Below, one piece after another: positions 8,538-15,246 of a DNA stretch of 20,748 nt; the first letter of the stretch is position 1; each line of letters starts with the position of its first letter. The DNA is taken from the NCBI GenBank assembly GCA_036379395.1, contig DASVGR010000081.1, positions 1 through 20,748 of the forward strand. Direction: 5' to 3'. This DNA comes from Oleiagrimonas sp036379395. Lineage in GTDB: Bacteria > Pseudomonadota > Gammaproteobacteria > Xanthomonadales > Rhodanobacteraceae. The notes below the pieces were generated by a model, which worked only from the letters and a program-made list of their open reading frames with translations, ran no database searches and was not told the DNA's origin. The position numbers and the translations under genes were made by a program.

Positions 8538-9293
8538 ATGCCCATTGATTGGTCCCATGCCAGTCCCACCTTCGTGGCAGCCCTGCTGGCCTCCACGGTG
8601 GAATGCATCGAGGCACTGACCGTGGTGCTTGCCGTCGGCAGTGTGCGCAGTTGGCGCAGTGCCTTGGCGGGCAGTGCCGCAGCGCTTGTCCTGCTGGCGC
8701 TGGTCGTGGCTTTTGCCGGCACCGCGCTGGCGCGCGTCCCGTTGCATGCGTTGCAACTGGTGGTCGGCGTGTTGCTGTTGCTGTTCGGTATCCGCTGGCT
8801 GGACAAAGCGATTGCGCGCGCGGCGGGCGTTGCCGCCCGGCACGACGAGGCGGCCATTTACACCCGCCAACGCGAACAATGGCGCGGCACCGCAGCGCGT
8901 CCCGAAAGCTGGGATGCCATCGCCTGCGCGGTCGCCTTCAAGAGCGTGGTGCTGGAAGGTACGGAAGTTGTTTTCATCGTGCTGGCGCTCACCGCCGGCC
9001 ATGCCGAAGCGCTGCTGCCGGCCAGCGCCGGGGCCCTCGTGGCGTTGCTGCTGGTGACCGCCCTGGGAGTCGCTTTGCACCGCCCGCTCACACGCGTACC
9101 GGAAAACACGTTGAAGTTCGTGGTGGGCGTGCTGTTGCTGGCATTCGGCACGTTCTGGACCGGCGAAGGCCTGCACGCCCACTGGCCGGGAGGCGATTGG
9201 GCGGTACTGGGTCTGGCCGCCGGTTATCTGATCGTCGCCATGGTCTCGGTGGCCTTGTGCCGCCATCGCCTAGCAGCGGCCGTTGGCCCGTGA
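8538..9293 (+). CDS. COG4280-like membrane protein with internal duplication
   Basis: This 251-residue polytopic membrane protein is likely of the uncharacterised COG4280 family; that assignment is from memory of the family style. It consists of two homologous halves. The first helix of each carries an ExxE motif, V-E22-C-I-E25-A and L-E140-G-T-E143-V. Each half ends with near-identical helices, LQLVVGVLLLLFGIRW and LKFVVGVLLLAFGTFW. Paired intramembrane Glu motifs after internal duplication recall the REGxE motifs of FTR1/EfeU iron permeases and the ExGD motifs of Gdt1-type cation exchangers. A cation-transport role is therefore a reasonable guess but unproven. It lies 31 bp after the RND permease, in the same direction and with its own strong ribosome binding site. 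This suggests co-transcription with the pump. Confidence 0.75.
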   Translation: MPIDWSHASPTFVAALLASTVECIEALTVVLAVGSVRSWRSALAGSAAALVLLALVVAFAGTALARVPLHALQLVVGVLLLLFGIRWLDKAIARAAGVAARHDEAAIYTRQREQWRGTAARPESWDAIACAVAFKSVVLEGTEVVFIVLALTAGHAEALLPASAGALVALLLVTALGVALHRPLTRVPENTLKFVVGVLLLAFGTFWTGEGLHAHWPGGDWAVLGLAAGYLIVAMVSVALCRHRLAAAVGP

Positions 9294-9316
9294 CGCACGT
9301 GAAGGCGGGATCGCTG

Positions 9317-9523
9317 ATGACCTGGTTGAAAAACATCCTGAAAAGAACGCTGCACCTGTTCGTCGGTGACGCCTGGCTTGCCGGAGCCACCCTTGTCTGG
9401 CTGGCCATCGTGTGGTTGTGCGCCGCGACGGTCCTGCCTCCGGTCTGGCGTGGCCTCATCTTGTTTGCCGGCCTTGCCGGCATCGTCCTCGTCAGCGCCT
9501 GGCGCCATACGCGGCAACGCTGA
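9317..9523 (+). CDS. Small two-helix membrane protein (68 aa)
   Basis: A short gene begins at ATG 9317, 23 bp after the stop of the COG4280-like gene, with AAGG at 9302-9305 upstream. The product starts with a basic amphipathic segment (MTWLKNILKRTLHLF) and has two hydrophobic helices, about residues 21-38 and 45-60. It ends with the basic tail WRHTRQR, so both ends are probably cytoplasmic. The spacing, direction and terminal position in the operon support a real gene, possibly an accessory subunit of the preceding transporter. No family is recognised with confidence. Confidence 0.6.
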   Translation: MTWLKNILKRTLHLFVGDAWLAGATLVWLAIVWLCAATVLPPVWRGLILFAGLAGIVLVSAWRHTRQR

Positions 9524-9524
9524 A

Positions 9525-9601
9525 TGTGGGAGCCCGCCTGCGGGCGATGGGCCAAGGCTTCGGCACCGCTTCGCACCATCGCGCGCAAGCGCGCTCCCAC
9601 A
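9525..9601. repeat. REP-type double palindrome (bidirectional 3' end of two operons)
   Basis: Two 26-bp inverted units, 9525-9550 and 9576-9601, begin with TGTGGGAGC and end with GCTCCCACA respectively. They point at each other across a 25-bp spacer. Each contains its own perfect hairpin: GCCCGC-CT-GCGGGC in the first and GCGCGC-AA-GCGCGC in the second. This is the layout of REP/BIME elements of Pseudomonas and Xanthomonadales, mobilised by RAYT transposases. It sits between the ends of the + strand RND operon and the - strand PepSY gene, where it may stabilise or terminate both transcripts. Confidence 0.8.
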
Positions 9602-9634
9602 CAAAAAATGGCGCCTTGTTCGACAACGCCGAAC

Positions 9635-9955
9635 TCAATCCTTGCCGTCGTCGACAGAGTTTTCCAACACCTTGCCAGTCTTGGCGTCGACGCCGACTTC
9701 ATGCAGTGACTGGCCTTTGCGAATATCAAACGAGTAACGCAAACCGCTGCCGCCACGCTCGGTTTCCAGTTCTTGCGAGACAATCTTGCCGGAATACGTC
9801 TTGAGCGCGATTGCGCGCGCTTGTTTCAGGCTGACTTTGGCCTGGCTGAGATACTTCGCGCCATCAAGATGCGTAGTACCGGCACAAGCAATGCCGCCAG
9901 TCAGGGCAAGCAAGGCACCGGCCAGCATGCAGGCCATGGGGGTGGTTTGAGTCAT
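9635..9955 (-). CDS. Periplasmic PepSY-domain protein
   Basis: This 106-residue exported protein has a signal peptide at residues 1 to about 25 (MTQTTPMACMLAGALLALTG followed by GIACAG). A single PepSY domain follows, with the diagnostic pattern SLKQARAIALKTYSGKI, then a central strand and the C-terminal EVGVDAKTGKVLE. PepSY domains bind or inhibit peptides and proteases and often accompany envelope-sensing two-component systems. A two-component pair is encoded 2.1 kb away. The start is well set: GGAGG lies 9 bp upstream on the coding strand (9965-9969). The leader contains a perfect 7-bp inverted repeat and, further out, a TAAG direct-repeat box. Confidence 0.85.
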   Translation of the reverse strand: MTQTTPMACMLAGALLALTGGIACAGTTHLDGAKYLSQAKVSLKQARAIALKTYSGKIVSQELETERGGSGLRYSFDIRKGQSLHEVGVDAKTGKVLENSVDDGKD

Positions 9956-9981
9956 TGCACGTTTCCTCCAGAGATTGTGGA

Positions 9982-10000
9982 TGTCTGCCTGCAGCAGACA
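9982..10000. promoter_or_regulatory. Perfect inverted repeat in the PepSY leader
   Basis: TGTCTGC-CTGCA-GCAGACA is a 19-bp perfect palindrome with a 5-nt centre. It lies 13 bp upstream of the PepSY ribosome binding site. It could be an operator for a dimeric regulator or an mRNA hairpin in the 5' leader. It is not followed by a T-run in either direction, so it does not look like a terminator. Confidence 0.4.
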
Positions 10001-10030
10001 AACCCATCCTGTGCAACGGAGCTTGGCATT

Positions 10031-10067
10031 TGCTTAGCACCTGACTAAGCCACGCCTAAGCATGGCA
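10031..10067. promoter_or_regulatory. Putative OmpR-family regulator box in the PepSY/GT9 divergent region
   Basis: TAAG at 10046-10049 and 10057-10060 are 11 bp apart, within CTAAGC-CACGC-CTAAGC. A third, inverted copy, GCTTAG at 10032-10037, forms a 19-bp palindrome with the first half-site. Read on the - strand the site is CTTAGG-N5-CTTAGT, close to the PmrA/QseB-type YTTAAK-N5-YTTAAK arrangement. It could serve either divergent gene. Its + strand downstream sequence aligns with the RND promoter, with TTTGGT in the place of the -10 TATGAT. Confidence 0.5.
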
Positions 10068-10082
10068 CCGCAAACTTTGGTC

Positions 10083-11276
10083 ATGCCGCATACCGACCCG
10101 ACATTGGTATCACCGCCCGCGACCGCCTCGGCTCCCCCGTCCGTTCCTGGCACATCCCTGCGCCATGCAGGACGCCGTGTCGTCGAAAGTGTTCTGGGCA
10201 CCGTGTTGCGGCGCATTGATACCCAGCTGTGTCGCCCGGGGCAATTGCCGCGCACGGGAATTCATCGCGTGCTGGTGCTCAGGCCAAACCACCGGCTGGG
10301 CAACACGATTCTCATGACACCGCTGCTCAATGCCATCGAGACGACATATCCGGGCGCCGAGATCGATATCGTCAGCGCCGGCCCCGTTGCAAAAAACCTG
10401 CTTTGCGGGCGTTTCCAAGTACGCCGCATCATCTGCCTGTCGCGCAGGATCGTGCGCCATTTGCCGGCGACAGCGGCCTGCGTGCATCGGTTGCGTTCGA
10501 CAACCTACGATCTGGCCATCGACCCGTGCACCGCATCCAACACCGGCCATCTGCTGCTGGGTATCTGCCGTGCCCGTTACAAAGTCGGATTGCCGTCCGC
10601 TCCGGCAACCATCGATCTGGATTTGCCCGAACACCTGGCCAAACGCGGTGTCCATCTTCTGCGTCGGGCGCTGGGCTGCCCACCGACAAGCGCCTGGCCA
10701 CGGCTCGATTTGCGCCTGACTGCACAGGAGCGGTATCAAGGCCAAGACATCCTCGACCACCTTCTCGCTGTCGATACCGATCCATGCCATGCCTCGCCCA
10801 AGGTCATCGGCCTGTTTGCCAACGCGACCGGCAACAAGCGCCTGCCAGAGTCGTGGTGGAACACGTTGATGAACCGCCTGCAAGCCACCCGACCGGACAT
10901 CAGTGTCGTTGAGGTATTGGCCGCCCATGGGCTGTCACAAATACCTGGCGCGTCGTGCACGTATTACTCCAGCGATCCGCGCAAGCTTGCGGCGGTGATA
11001 TCGGCCATGCAGGGATTCGTCTGTGCCGACTGTGGCGTGATGCACCTGGCGGCAGCCGTCGCCACGCCCACGCTGGGCCTGTTCACGCGTGCCAATCGCA
11101 ACAAATACGCCCCCTATGGCGGATGCAACAGCGGGCTGGATGTCGTTTCTGCCGCCGATACCGGGGGCAATGACATGACCCAGCTGTCGATCCTGGCCTG
11201 GATCCAGCAAGTGGTGCCGGCAGACAACTTGCACCCCGACGGGCCGGAGCGATTGCAGCGGAAAGAACATGGCTGA
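10083..11276 (+). CDS. Glycosyltransferase family 9 (heptosyltransferase-like)
   Basis: This soluble GT-B enzyme has 397 residues from ATG 10083, or 404 from the alternative ATG 10062. The GT9 hallmark opening is present: HRVLVLRPNHRLGNTILMTPLLNAI, where the family motif is R-x-x-x-GD/GN-xxL-TPxL. The second Rossmann domain has SSDPRKLAAVISAMQGFVCADCGVMHLAAAVATPTLGLF, matching the donor-site D-[ST]-G-x-x-H-[LI]-A-A region. GT9 enzymes such as WaaC/WaaF transfer ADP-heptose onto the LPS inner core at the inner face of the inner membrane. In the donor motif the usual Ser/Thr after Asp is Cys (ADCGVMH), and FTRANRNK replaces the common LFGPT loop, so the donor sugar may differ. About 65 residues of low-complexity N-terminus precede the domain. 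Neither start has a clear Shine-Dalgarno. Confidence 0.85.
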   Translation: MPHTDPTLVSPPATASAPPSVPGTSLRHAGRRVVESVLGTVLRRIDTQLCRPGQLPRTGIHRVLVLRPNHRLGNTILMTPLLNAIETTYPGAEIDIVSAGPVAKNLLCGRFQVRRIICLSRRIVRHLPATAACVHRLRSTTYDLAIDPCTASNTGHLLLGICRARYKVGLPSAPATIDLDLPEHLAKRGVHLLRRALGCPPTSAWPRLDLRLTAQERYQGQDILDHLLAVDTDPCHASPKVIGLFANATGNKRLPESWWNTLMNRLQATRPDISVVEVLAAHGLSQIPGASCTYYSSDPRKLAAVISAMQGFVCADCGVMHLAAAVATPTLGLFTRANRNKYAPYGGCNSGLDVVSAADTGGNDMTQLSILAWIQQVVPADNLHPDGPERLQRKEHG

Positions 11277-11410
11277 TCGTCCGGCTCCCGGCACCGGAAT
11301 GTCCACGCACCACCATAGTCCATGGCGCCGGTCGCTTGCGCCGTGCGCCCCTTGCCTGGCCGCGCGCATCCGAGCCCTTGTCGACTTCATCTTCCCGTCC
11401 GCTGATACAC

Positions 11411-11414
11411 GGAG
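11411..11414 (+). promoter_or_regulatory. Ribosome binding site supporting the 11423 start
   Basis: GGAG lies 8 bp upstream of ATG 11423, where a clean signal peptide begins. The longer in-frame version from 11336 lacks such a site and would bury the signal peptide. Confidence 0.6.
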
Positions 11415-11422
11415 ACCTTGCC

Positions 11423-12055
11423 ATGCCCCGGATCCTGATTACCGTGCTGGCTTTTGGCACGCTCACACTGGCATTCATCTCGGCGCCCGTTCACGCGGGC
11501 AGCGGTCCGTTCGGCATCGACCATCGTCTGCCCTACGACAACAGTGGCATCTGGAACCGCGGCATCCAGAAGAGCGTCATGTACGGCACCATTGTCACGG
11601 TTGTCGGCGGCGCCTTCGTGCTGGGTGACCACAACCGTCTTGGCGACACGTTCTGGCGCTCGTTCGACGCCTTGGCGGTGTCATCCGCGGCGGCACAAGT
11701 CATGAAGCTGACTTTCCAGCGTGAACGTCCTTCGCAGACGAACGATCCCGACCGCTTTTTCAGCGGCATCCACCATGAAAGTTTTCCCAGCGGAGAGGTC
11801 ACGGCCATCAGCGCAGCTGTCACTCCCTTCATCATGCGCTATGGATCCGAACATCCGGCGGTGTACGCCCTGGCCGCCCTGCCTGTTTACGACGCCATTG
11901 CCCGCGTAAAAACCCACGGACATTGGCAGAGTGACGTCCTGGTCGGCGCAGCACTGGGAACCGCCATTGGCATCTGGAGCACGCGCCGACAGCACTCGCT
12001 GCTGGTTGGCTGGCTTCCCGGCGGTTTCAGCATCGGTTACGTGCACCGATTTTGA
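11423..12055 (+). CDS. PAP2-family membrane phosphatase with SGE variant motif
   Basis: This 210-residue protein has a signal peptide or first helix (MPRILITVLAFGTLTLAFIS followed by APVHA) and four or five further hydrophobic segments. The PAP2 signature is in order: K95-xxxxxx-R102-P103, then P-S123-G124-E125, then R161-x5-H167-xxx-D171. PAP2 enzymes remove phosphate from lipid pyrophosphates such as undecaprenyl-PP, phosphatidylglycerol phosphate or lipid A. The second motif normally reads SGH and its His is the general acid. Here it is Glu, while the nucleophile His167 and its Asp171 are kept. The protein ends in GFSIGYVHRF with an aromatic terminus. It follows the GT9 gene by 146 bp in the same direction and converges with the kinase gene 22 bp downstream. 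Confidence 0.85.
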   Translation: MPRILITVLAFGTLTLAFISAPVHAGSGPFGIDHRLPYDNSGIWNRGIQKSVMYGTIVTVVGGAFVLGDHNRLGDTFWRSFDALAVSSAAAQVMKLTFQRERPSQTNDPDRFFSGIHHESFPSGEVTAISAAVTPFIMRYGSEHPAVYALAALPVYDAIARVKTHGHWQSDVLVGAALGTAIGIWSTRRQHSLLVGWLPGGFSIGYVHRF

Positions 12056-12077
12056 AGCGACGCGAGTGCGAACGCTT

Positions 12078-13475
12078 TCACTCTTTCCCCTTGACTGCAG
12101 GCCATGACAAGGTGGCTTGCAGGCGCATGTGCGCGTCCAGTACAAACGCCAGCTCAAAATGCATGGCACTGGCTGCCGCGCCGGCCAACGCCAGGCCGAG
12201 CCCCGCATGGCCGCCCATGCCATGGTGCTTGCTCCAGAAACGCTGTCCAAAATGCTCCACCTCGTGCGCTTCGAGATCGCGCGTGGCGTTGTCGATCACC
12301 AACTGACGCGAAGTCAGGCGAATGCCGACCTCGCCTCCCGGTGGCGCATAAGCCGCCGCATTGTTGACGAGATTGCCGACGATGATTTCCAGCAATGTCC
12401 GATCGGCCACTACAATGGCCGCCGACTCGTCCGCGTCACGCACGATCGTCAGCCGGCGCGCGGCCAGGGTCGGTTGCACCAGTTCCAGTTGCCGATCGAG
12501 CAATTCGACCAGCGGAACCCGGCCCGGATCCATGCTCTCGATGCCGGCCTCCAGCCGTGTCAGCAGCAACAGTCCCGACACCGTCGCCTGCAATTCACCC
12601 ACGATGGTGCCGATTTCGCCCAGCAGTTCGGACAGCGGCTTGCCGCTGGGGTAACGTTGCTCAACCTCGATCAGCGAACGCAACTCGGCCAGATGGGTAC
12701 GTGTTTCGTGTGCCAGGGCGCCGGCAAACTGGCGCTCGCGTGCCATCGACTCGTCCATACGCACCAGCACGCCATTGAAGTGCTCAACCAGAGGGTCAAG
12801 TTCGATGGCACCCGGAACCCGCAGTCGCTGTCCAGGCGCCTGCGGGCCGATGTCGCGCATGGCATCACCCAACGCGACCAGGGGGCGCAAACCGCGACGC
12901 ACCAATACCGGCGTGAGCAGCAGCACCACCAGCAATGCCAACAGCGGCGTCAGCAGCAGGATGTCGTCGATGGTGGTGAGAATGTCGTCCAATTCTCCGC
13001 GCGGGCGCATGAAAAGGACGCTGCACGCCCCCCCCCGGCTCGATCCTGCATGAGCTTCACCCTGGCGCACAAAGCGGAACCACACCGCACGGTACAGCTG
13101 ATGGCCGGCGCGCACATTGGCGTAAGCCGGCTCGGAGCGTGCCGTCACGTTCCATTGCGGCGGCGTTCGCGGTACGGGAGGCTGACTGTCGACGTGTCCG
13201 CCGTTGGCACACGTCACGGCCCAGAAATCCAGCGCCTTGCCTGCCAACAATCGGTGATGCGGTGCACGCGCGGCAACGTCCACATTCAGGCCTTTCGGGC
13301 CGACGCCCACCAGCGATTGCAAAGCCTGCGCCTGCGTCAGCAGATCGGCATCCATCCGCCTGCCCATTTCGGCATCGACCAGGTGGTCCATCGTCAGCGC
13401 CGCGGCACCAACGACCAGAACCGCCGCGATGCCGACCAGCACGGTGATGCGACCGGTCAGGGACAAGCGTTTCAC
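12078..13475 (-). CDS. Sensor histidine kinase (PmrB/QseC-like)
   Basis: This is a 465-residue inner-membrane kinase. TM1 is at about 9-27, a periplasmic sensor domain at 29-167, TM2 at about 172-192, and a HAMP linker at 193-245. The phosphoacceptor box is RQFAGALA-H256-ETRTHLAEL, where the usual Pro after RT is His. The ATPase domain has N-box NLVNN at 368-372, F-box FGQRFW at 409-414 and G2 GLGLAL at 425-430. The G1 box is degenerate (V-I-D395-N-A-T instead of DxGxG), a variation also known in QseC/PmrB-like kinases. The start overlaps the stop of the response regulator by four bases, so the regulator gene comes first and the two are coupled. Nine consecutive G residues (13028-13036 on the + strand as C) encode Arg147-Gly-Gly-Ala150 in the sensor domain. 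Confidence 0.9.
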   Translation of the reverse strand: MKRLSLTGRITVLVGIAAVLVVGAAALTMDHLVDAEMGRRMDADLLTQAQALQSLVGVGPKGLNVDVAARAPHHRLLAGKALDFWAVTCANGGHVDSQPPVPRTPPQWNVTARSEPAYANVRAGHQLYRAVWFRFVRQGEAHAGSSRGGACSVLFMRPRGELDDILTTIDDILLLTPLLALLVVLLLTPVLVRRGLRPLVALGDAMRDIGPQAPGQRLRVPGAIELDPLVEHFNGVLVRMDESMARERQFAGALAHETRTHLAELRSLIEVEQRYPSGKPLSELLGEIGTIVGELQATVSGLLLLTRLEAGIESMDPGRVPLVELLDRQLELVQPTLAARRLTIVRDADESAAIVVADRTLLEIIVGNLVNNAAAYAPPGGEVGIRLTSRQLVIDNATRDLEAHEVEHFGQRFWSKHHGMGGHAGLGLALAGAAASAMHFELAFVLDAHMRLQATLSWPAVKGKE

Positions 13476-14137
13476 GGGATGAGATACCCCGCGCCGCGCC
13501 GCGTTTCGACCAGGCCGTCGATGCCGGCGGCCGACAGCTTGCGGCGCAGCCCGAACACCAGAACTTCCACGCTGCGGTCGGACGCGACGGTATCGCTGCC
13601 AGCCAGGCGCTCAAGCACTTCGGCACGCGAAAAAACCCGCCCGCGATGGCGCGCCAGCAGCGCCAGAAGCGCAAACTCGCGTGGCGCCAGAGGCAATGTC
13701 CGCCCGGCCACCAAGGCTGCGTGCGCCCGCTGATCCACCTTGAGCTCACCAACTTCCAGCAGGGCTTCCTTGACTTCTTCGGGACGCCGCATCAAGGCAT
13801 GCAGGCGCGCCAGCAATTCGTCGAACGAAAACGGTTTGACCAGGTAATCGTCGGCACCGGCATCCAGCGCTTCCACCCTGTCATGTACCTGGTCGCGTGC
13901 CGAAAGCACCAGCACCCGCGGACGGACATGGCGTCTGGAAAGCCCGTGCAATACGCCCAGCCCGTCCATCCTCGGCAACATCAGGTCGAGCACCATCAAG
14001 TCGTACACGTAGCCGCGCAAGAAGCCCTGTGCGGCAATGCCGTCGGCCGCCGTATCCACGACAAAACCCGCCGCCGACAAGCCTCGCTGCAACGTATGGC
14101 GCAAACGCTCGGAATCCTCGACCAACAAAAGCTTCAT
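13472..14137 (-). CDS. OmpR-family response regulator (PmrA/QseB-like)
   Basis: This 221-residue DNA-binding regulator has a receiver domain at residues 1-115, with acidic pocket E7-D8, phosphoacceptor D51 in the VLDLMLPRMDG context, S79 and K101 (VKPF). A winged-helix domain follows at about 125-221, containing LAPREFALLALLARHRGRVFSRAEVLERL and ending at RRGAGYLI. It is phosphorylated by the coupled kinase. Members of this family bind direct repeats spaced 11 bp, and two such sites occur in this window (2846 and 10046). GTG 14143 is a possible start six bases upstream. ATG 14137 is preferred because the canonical receiver opening MKLLLVEDS begins there. Confidence 0.92.
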   Translation of the reverse strand: MKLLLVEDSERLRHTLQRGLSAAGFVVDTAADGIAAQGFLRGYVYDLMVLDLMLPRMDGLGVLHGLSRRHVRPRVLVLSARDQVHDRVEALDAGADDYLVKPFSFDELLARLHALMRRPEEVKEALLEVGELKVDQRAHAALVAGRTLPLAPREFALLALLARHRGRVFSRAEVLERLAGSDTVASDRSVEVLVFGLRRKLSAAGIDGLVETRRGAGYLIP

Positions 14138-14143
14138 GATCAC

Positions 14144-14304
14144 TCTGCACGCGGAACAGGCATGAGTTGAAGAGTAACAACATCAGCAAGCATTGTTGGC
14201 TCGACCATGCCCGGCGCCGGAAATCCGCTTCACGATTTTTCCGTCGTGGTTCGCATGCATTGGCCATTGGCGTCGCTGCTGTCCGGCGTCAACTTGTCGA
14301 CTTG
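14144..14304. other. Intergenic region upstream of the two-component genes
   Basis: This 160-bp stretch is markedly richer in A and T than its neighbours. It presumably carries the promoter of the regulator/kinase operon on the - strand. I see no TAAG direct repeat here and no convincing terminator for the peroxidase gene lying upstream on the same strand, so some read-through is possible. Confidence 0.35.
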
Positions 14305-15246
14305 TCAAACCCCGTTTCCTTCTGCCACGCCATCAAGAAAATCCGTCGACGGCACGAAAAACAATGAGCCGGTGACGGCCCGGCTGTAGTTCAGCAGCCG
14401 GTCGTAATTGCCCGCCGGTCGGCCGACAAACATGTTTTCCAGCATCTGCTCGATGCGGCGCGGCGACTTGGCGTAGCCGATGAAATAGGTGCCGAACTCG
14501 CCCTTGCCGACATCGCCGAAAGGCATGTTGTCACGCACGATGTCCAGCTCCTCGCCGTCCTCTTCGATCACGGTCAGCGCGTTGTGCGCCGAGCTCGGCT
14601 TCACATCATCATCCAGCTCGATGTTGGTCTGCTTGGTCCGGCCGATGATCTTTTCCTGCGCTTCGACGGGCAAGGCATTCCAGCCGTCCAGGTCGTGCAG
14701 GTATTTCTGCACGATCACGTAGCTGCCGCCGGCAAAGGCTGCATCCTCATCGCCGATCACGGTGGCGGCAACCGCCTCCGGGCCAACAGGATTTTCCGTG
14801 CCATCCACGAAACCGATCAGATCGCGCGCGTCGAAATACTTGAAACCGTGCACCTCGTCCACGGCTGTGACGGCGCCACCCAGCCGCGCCAGGATTTGCG
14901 TGGCCAGTTCAAAACACACATCTTGGCGCATGGCGCGAATGTGGAACAGGATGTCGCCCGGCGTGGACACGGCGTGATGCACACCCTGTATCTCGCGAAA
15001 CGGGTGCAATTCACGGGGGCGCGGCGTGCCGAACAGACGATCCCACGCATTTGAACCAAACCCCATGATGCATGACAAGCGGGCATCCGGATCGCGCACG
15101 CCAACCGCGCGCAAAAGCGCTGGCAAATCCCCGCAGAACGAGCGCACGGTGGCGAGGTGTCCTGATTCGGGATGGATGGTCACGACGAGAAAAATCGCGG
15201 CATGCGTCAGCGGCGCATCGACCGGTTGCGACATGGCAGCAGGCAT
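14305..15246 (-). CDS. DyP-type heme peroxidase (YfeX-like)
   Basis: This is a 313-residue cytoplasmic-type DyP peroxidase without a signal peptide. The diagnostic GxxDG motif is G145-F-V-D148-G149-TENP, whose Asp acts in peroxide cleavage. The proximal heme ligand is His221 in DDVKPSSAHNALT, and the conserved distal Arg is R238 in IVRDNMPFG. The C-terminal GTYFIGYA and NMFVG segments complete the fold. YfeX-like enzymes oxidise porphyrinogens, dyes or phenolics with hydrogen peroxide and are sometimes encapsulin cargo. No encapsulin gene is visible here and the C-terminus lacks an obvious cargo peptide. The start is set by AAGGAG 7 bp upstream of ATG 15246; the longer open frame to 15435 has no such support. 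A LysR gene diverges from it 385 bp away. Confidence 0.93.
   Translation of the reverse strand: MPAAMSQPVDAPLTHAAIFLVVTIHPESGHLATVRSFCGDLPALLRAVGVRDPDARLSCIMGFGSNAWDRLFGTPRPRELHPFREIQGVHHAVSTPGDILFHIRAMRQDVCFELATQILARLGGAVTAVDEVHGFKYFDARDLIGFVDGTENPVGPEAVAATVIGDEDAAFAGGSYVIVQKYLHDLDGWNALPVEAQEKIIGRTKQTNIELDDDVKPSSAHNALTVIEEDGEELDIVRDNMPFGDVGKGEFGTYFIGYAKSPRRIEQMLENMFVGRPAGNYDRLLNYSRAVTGSLFFVPSTDFLDGVAEGNGV

Noticed and set aside
8549..9523. 324-codon + strand frame covering the COG4280-like gene
   Set aside because: Only its last 68 codons, from ATG 9317, look like a protein. The earlier part is an off-frame reading of the membrane protein gene.
12117..13733. 538-codon open frame on the + strand
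   Set aside because: It runs antisense across the kinase and the end of the response regulator, both of which have full sets of family motifs. The predicted protein is rich in His, Gln and Arg and has no domain pattern.
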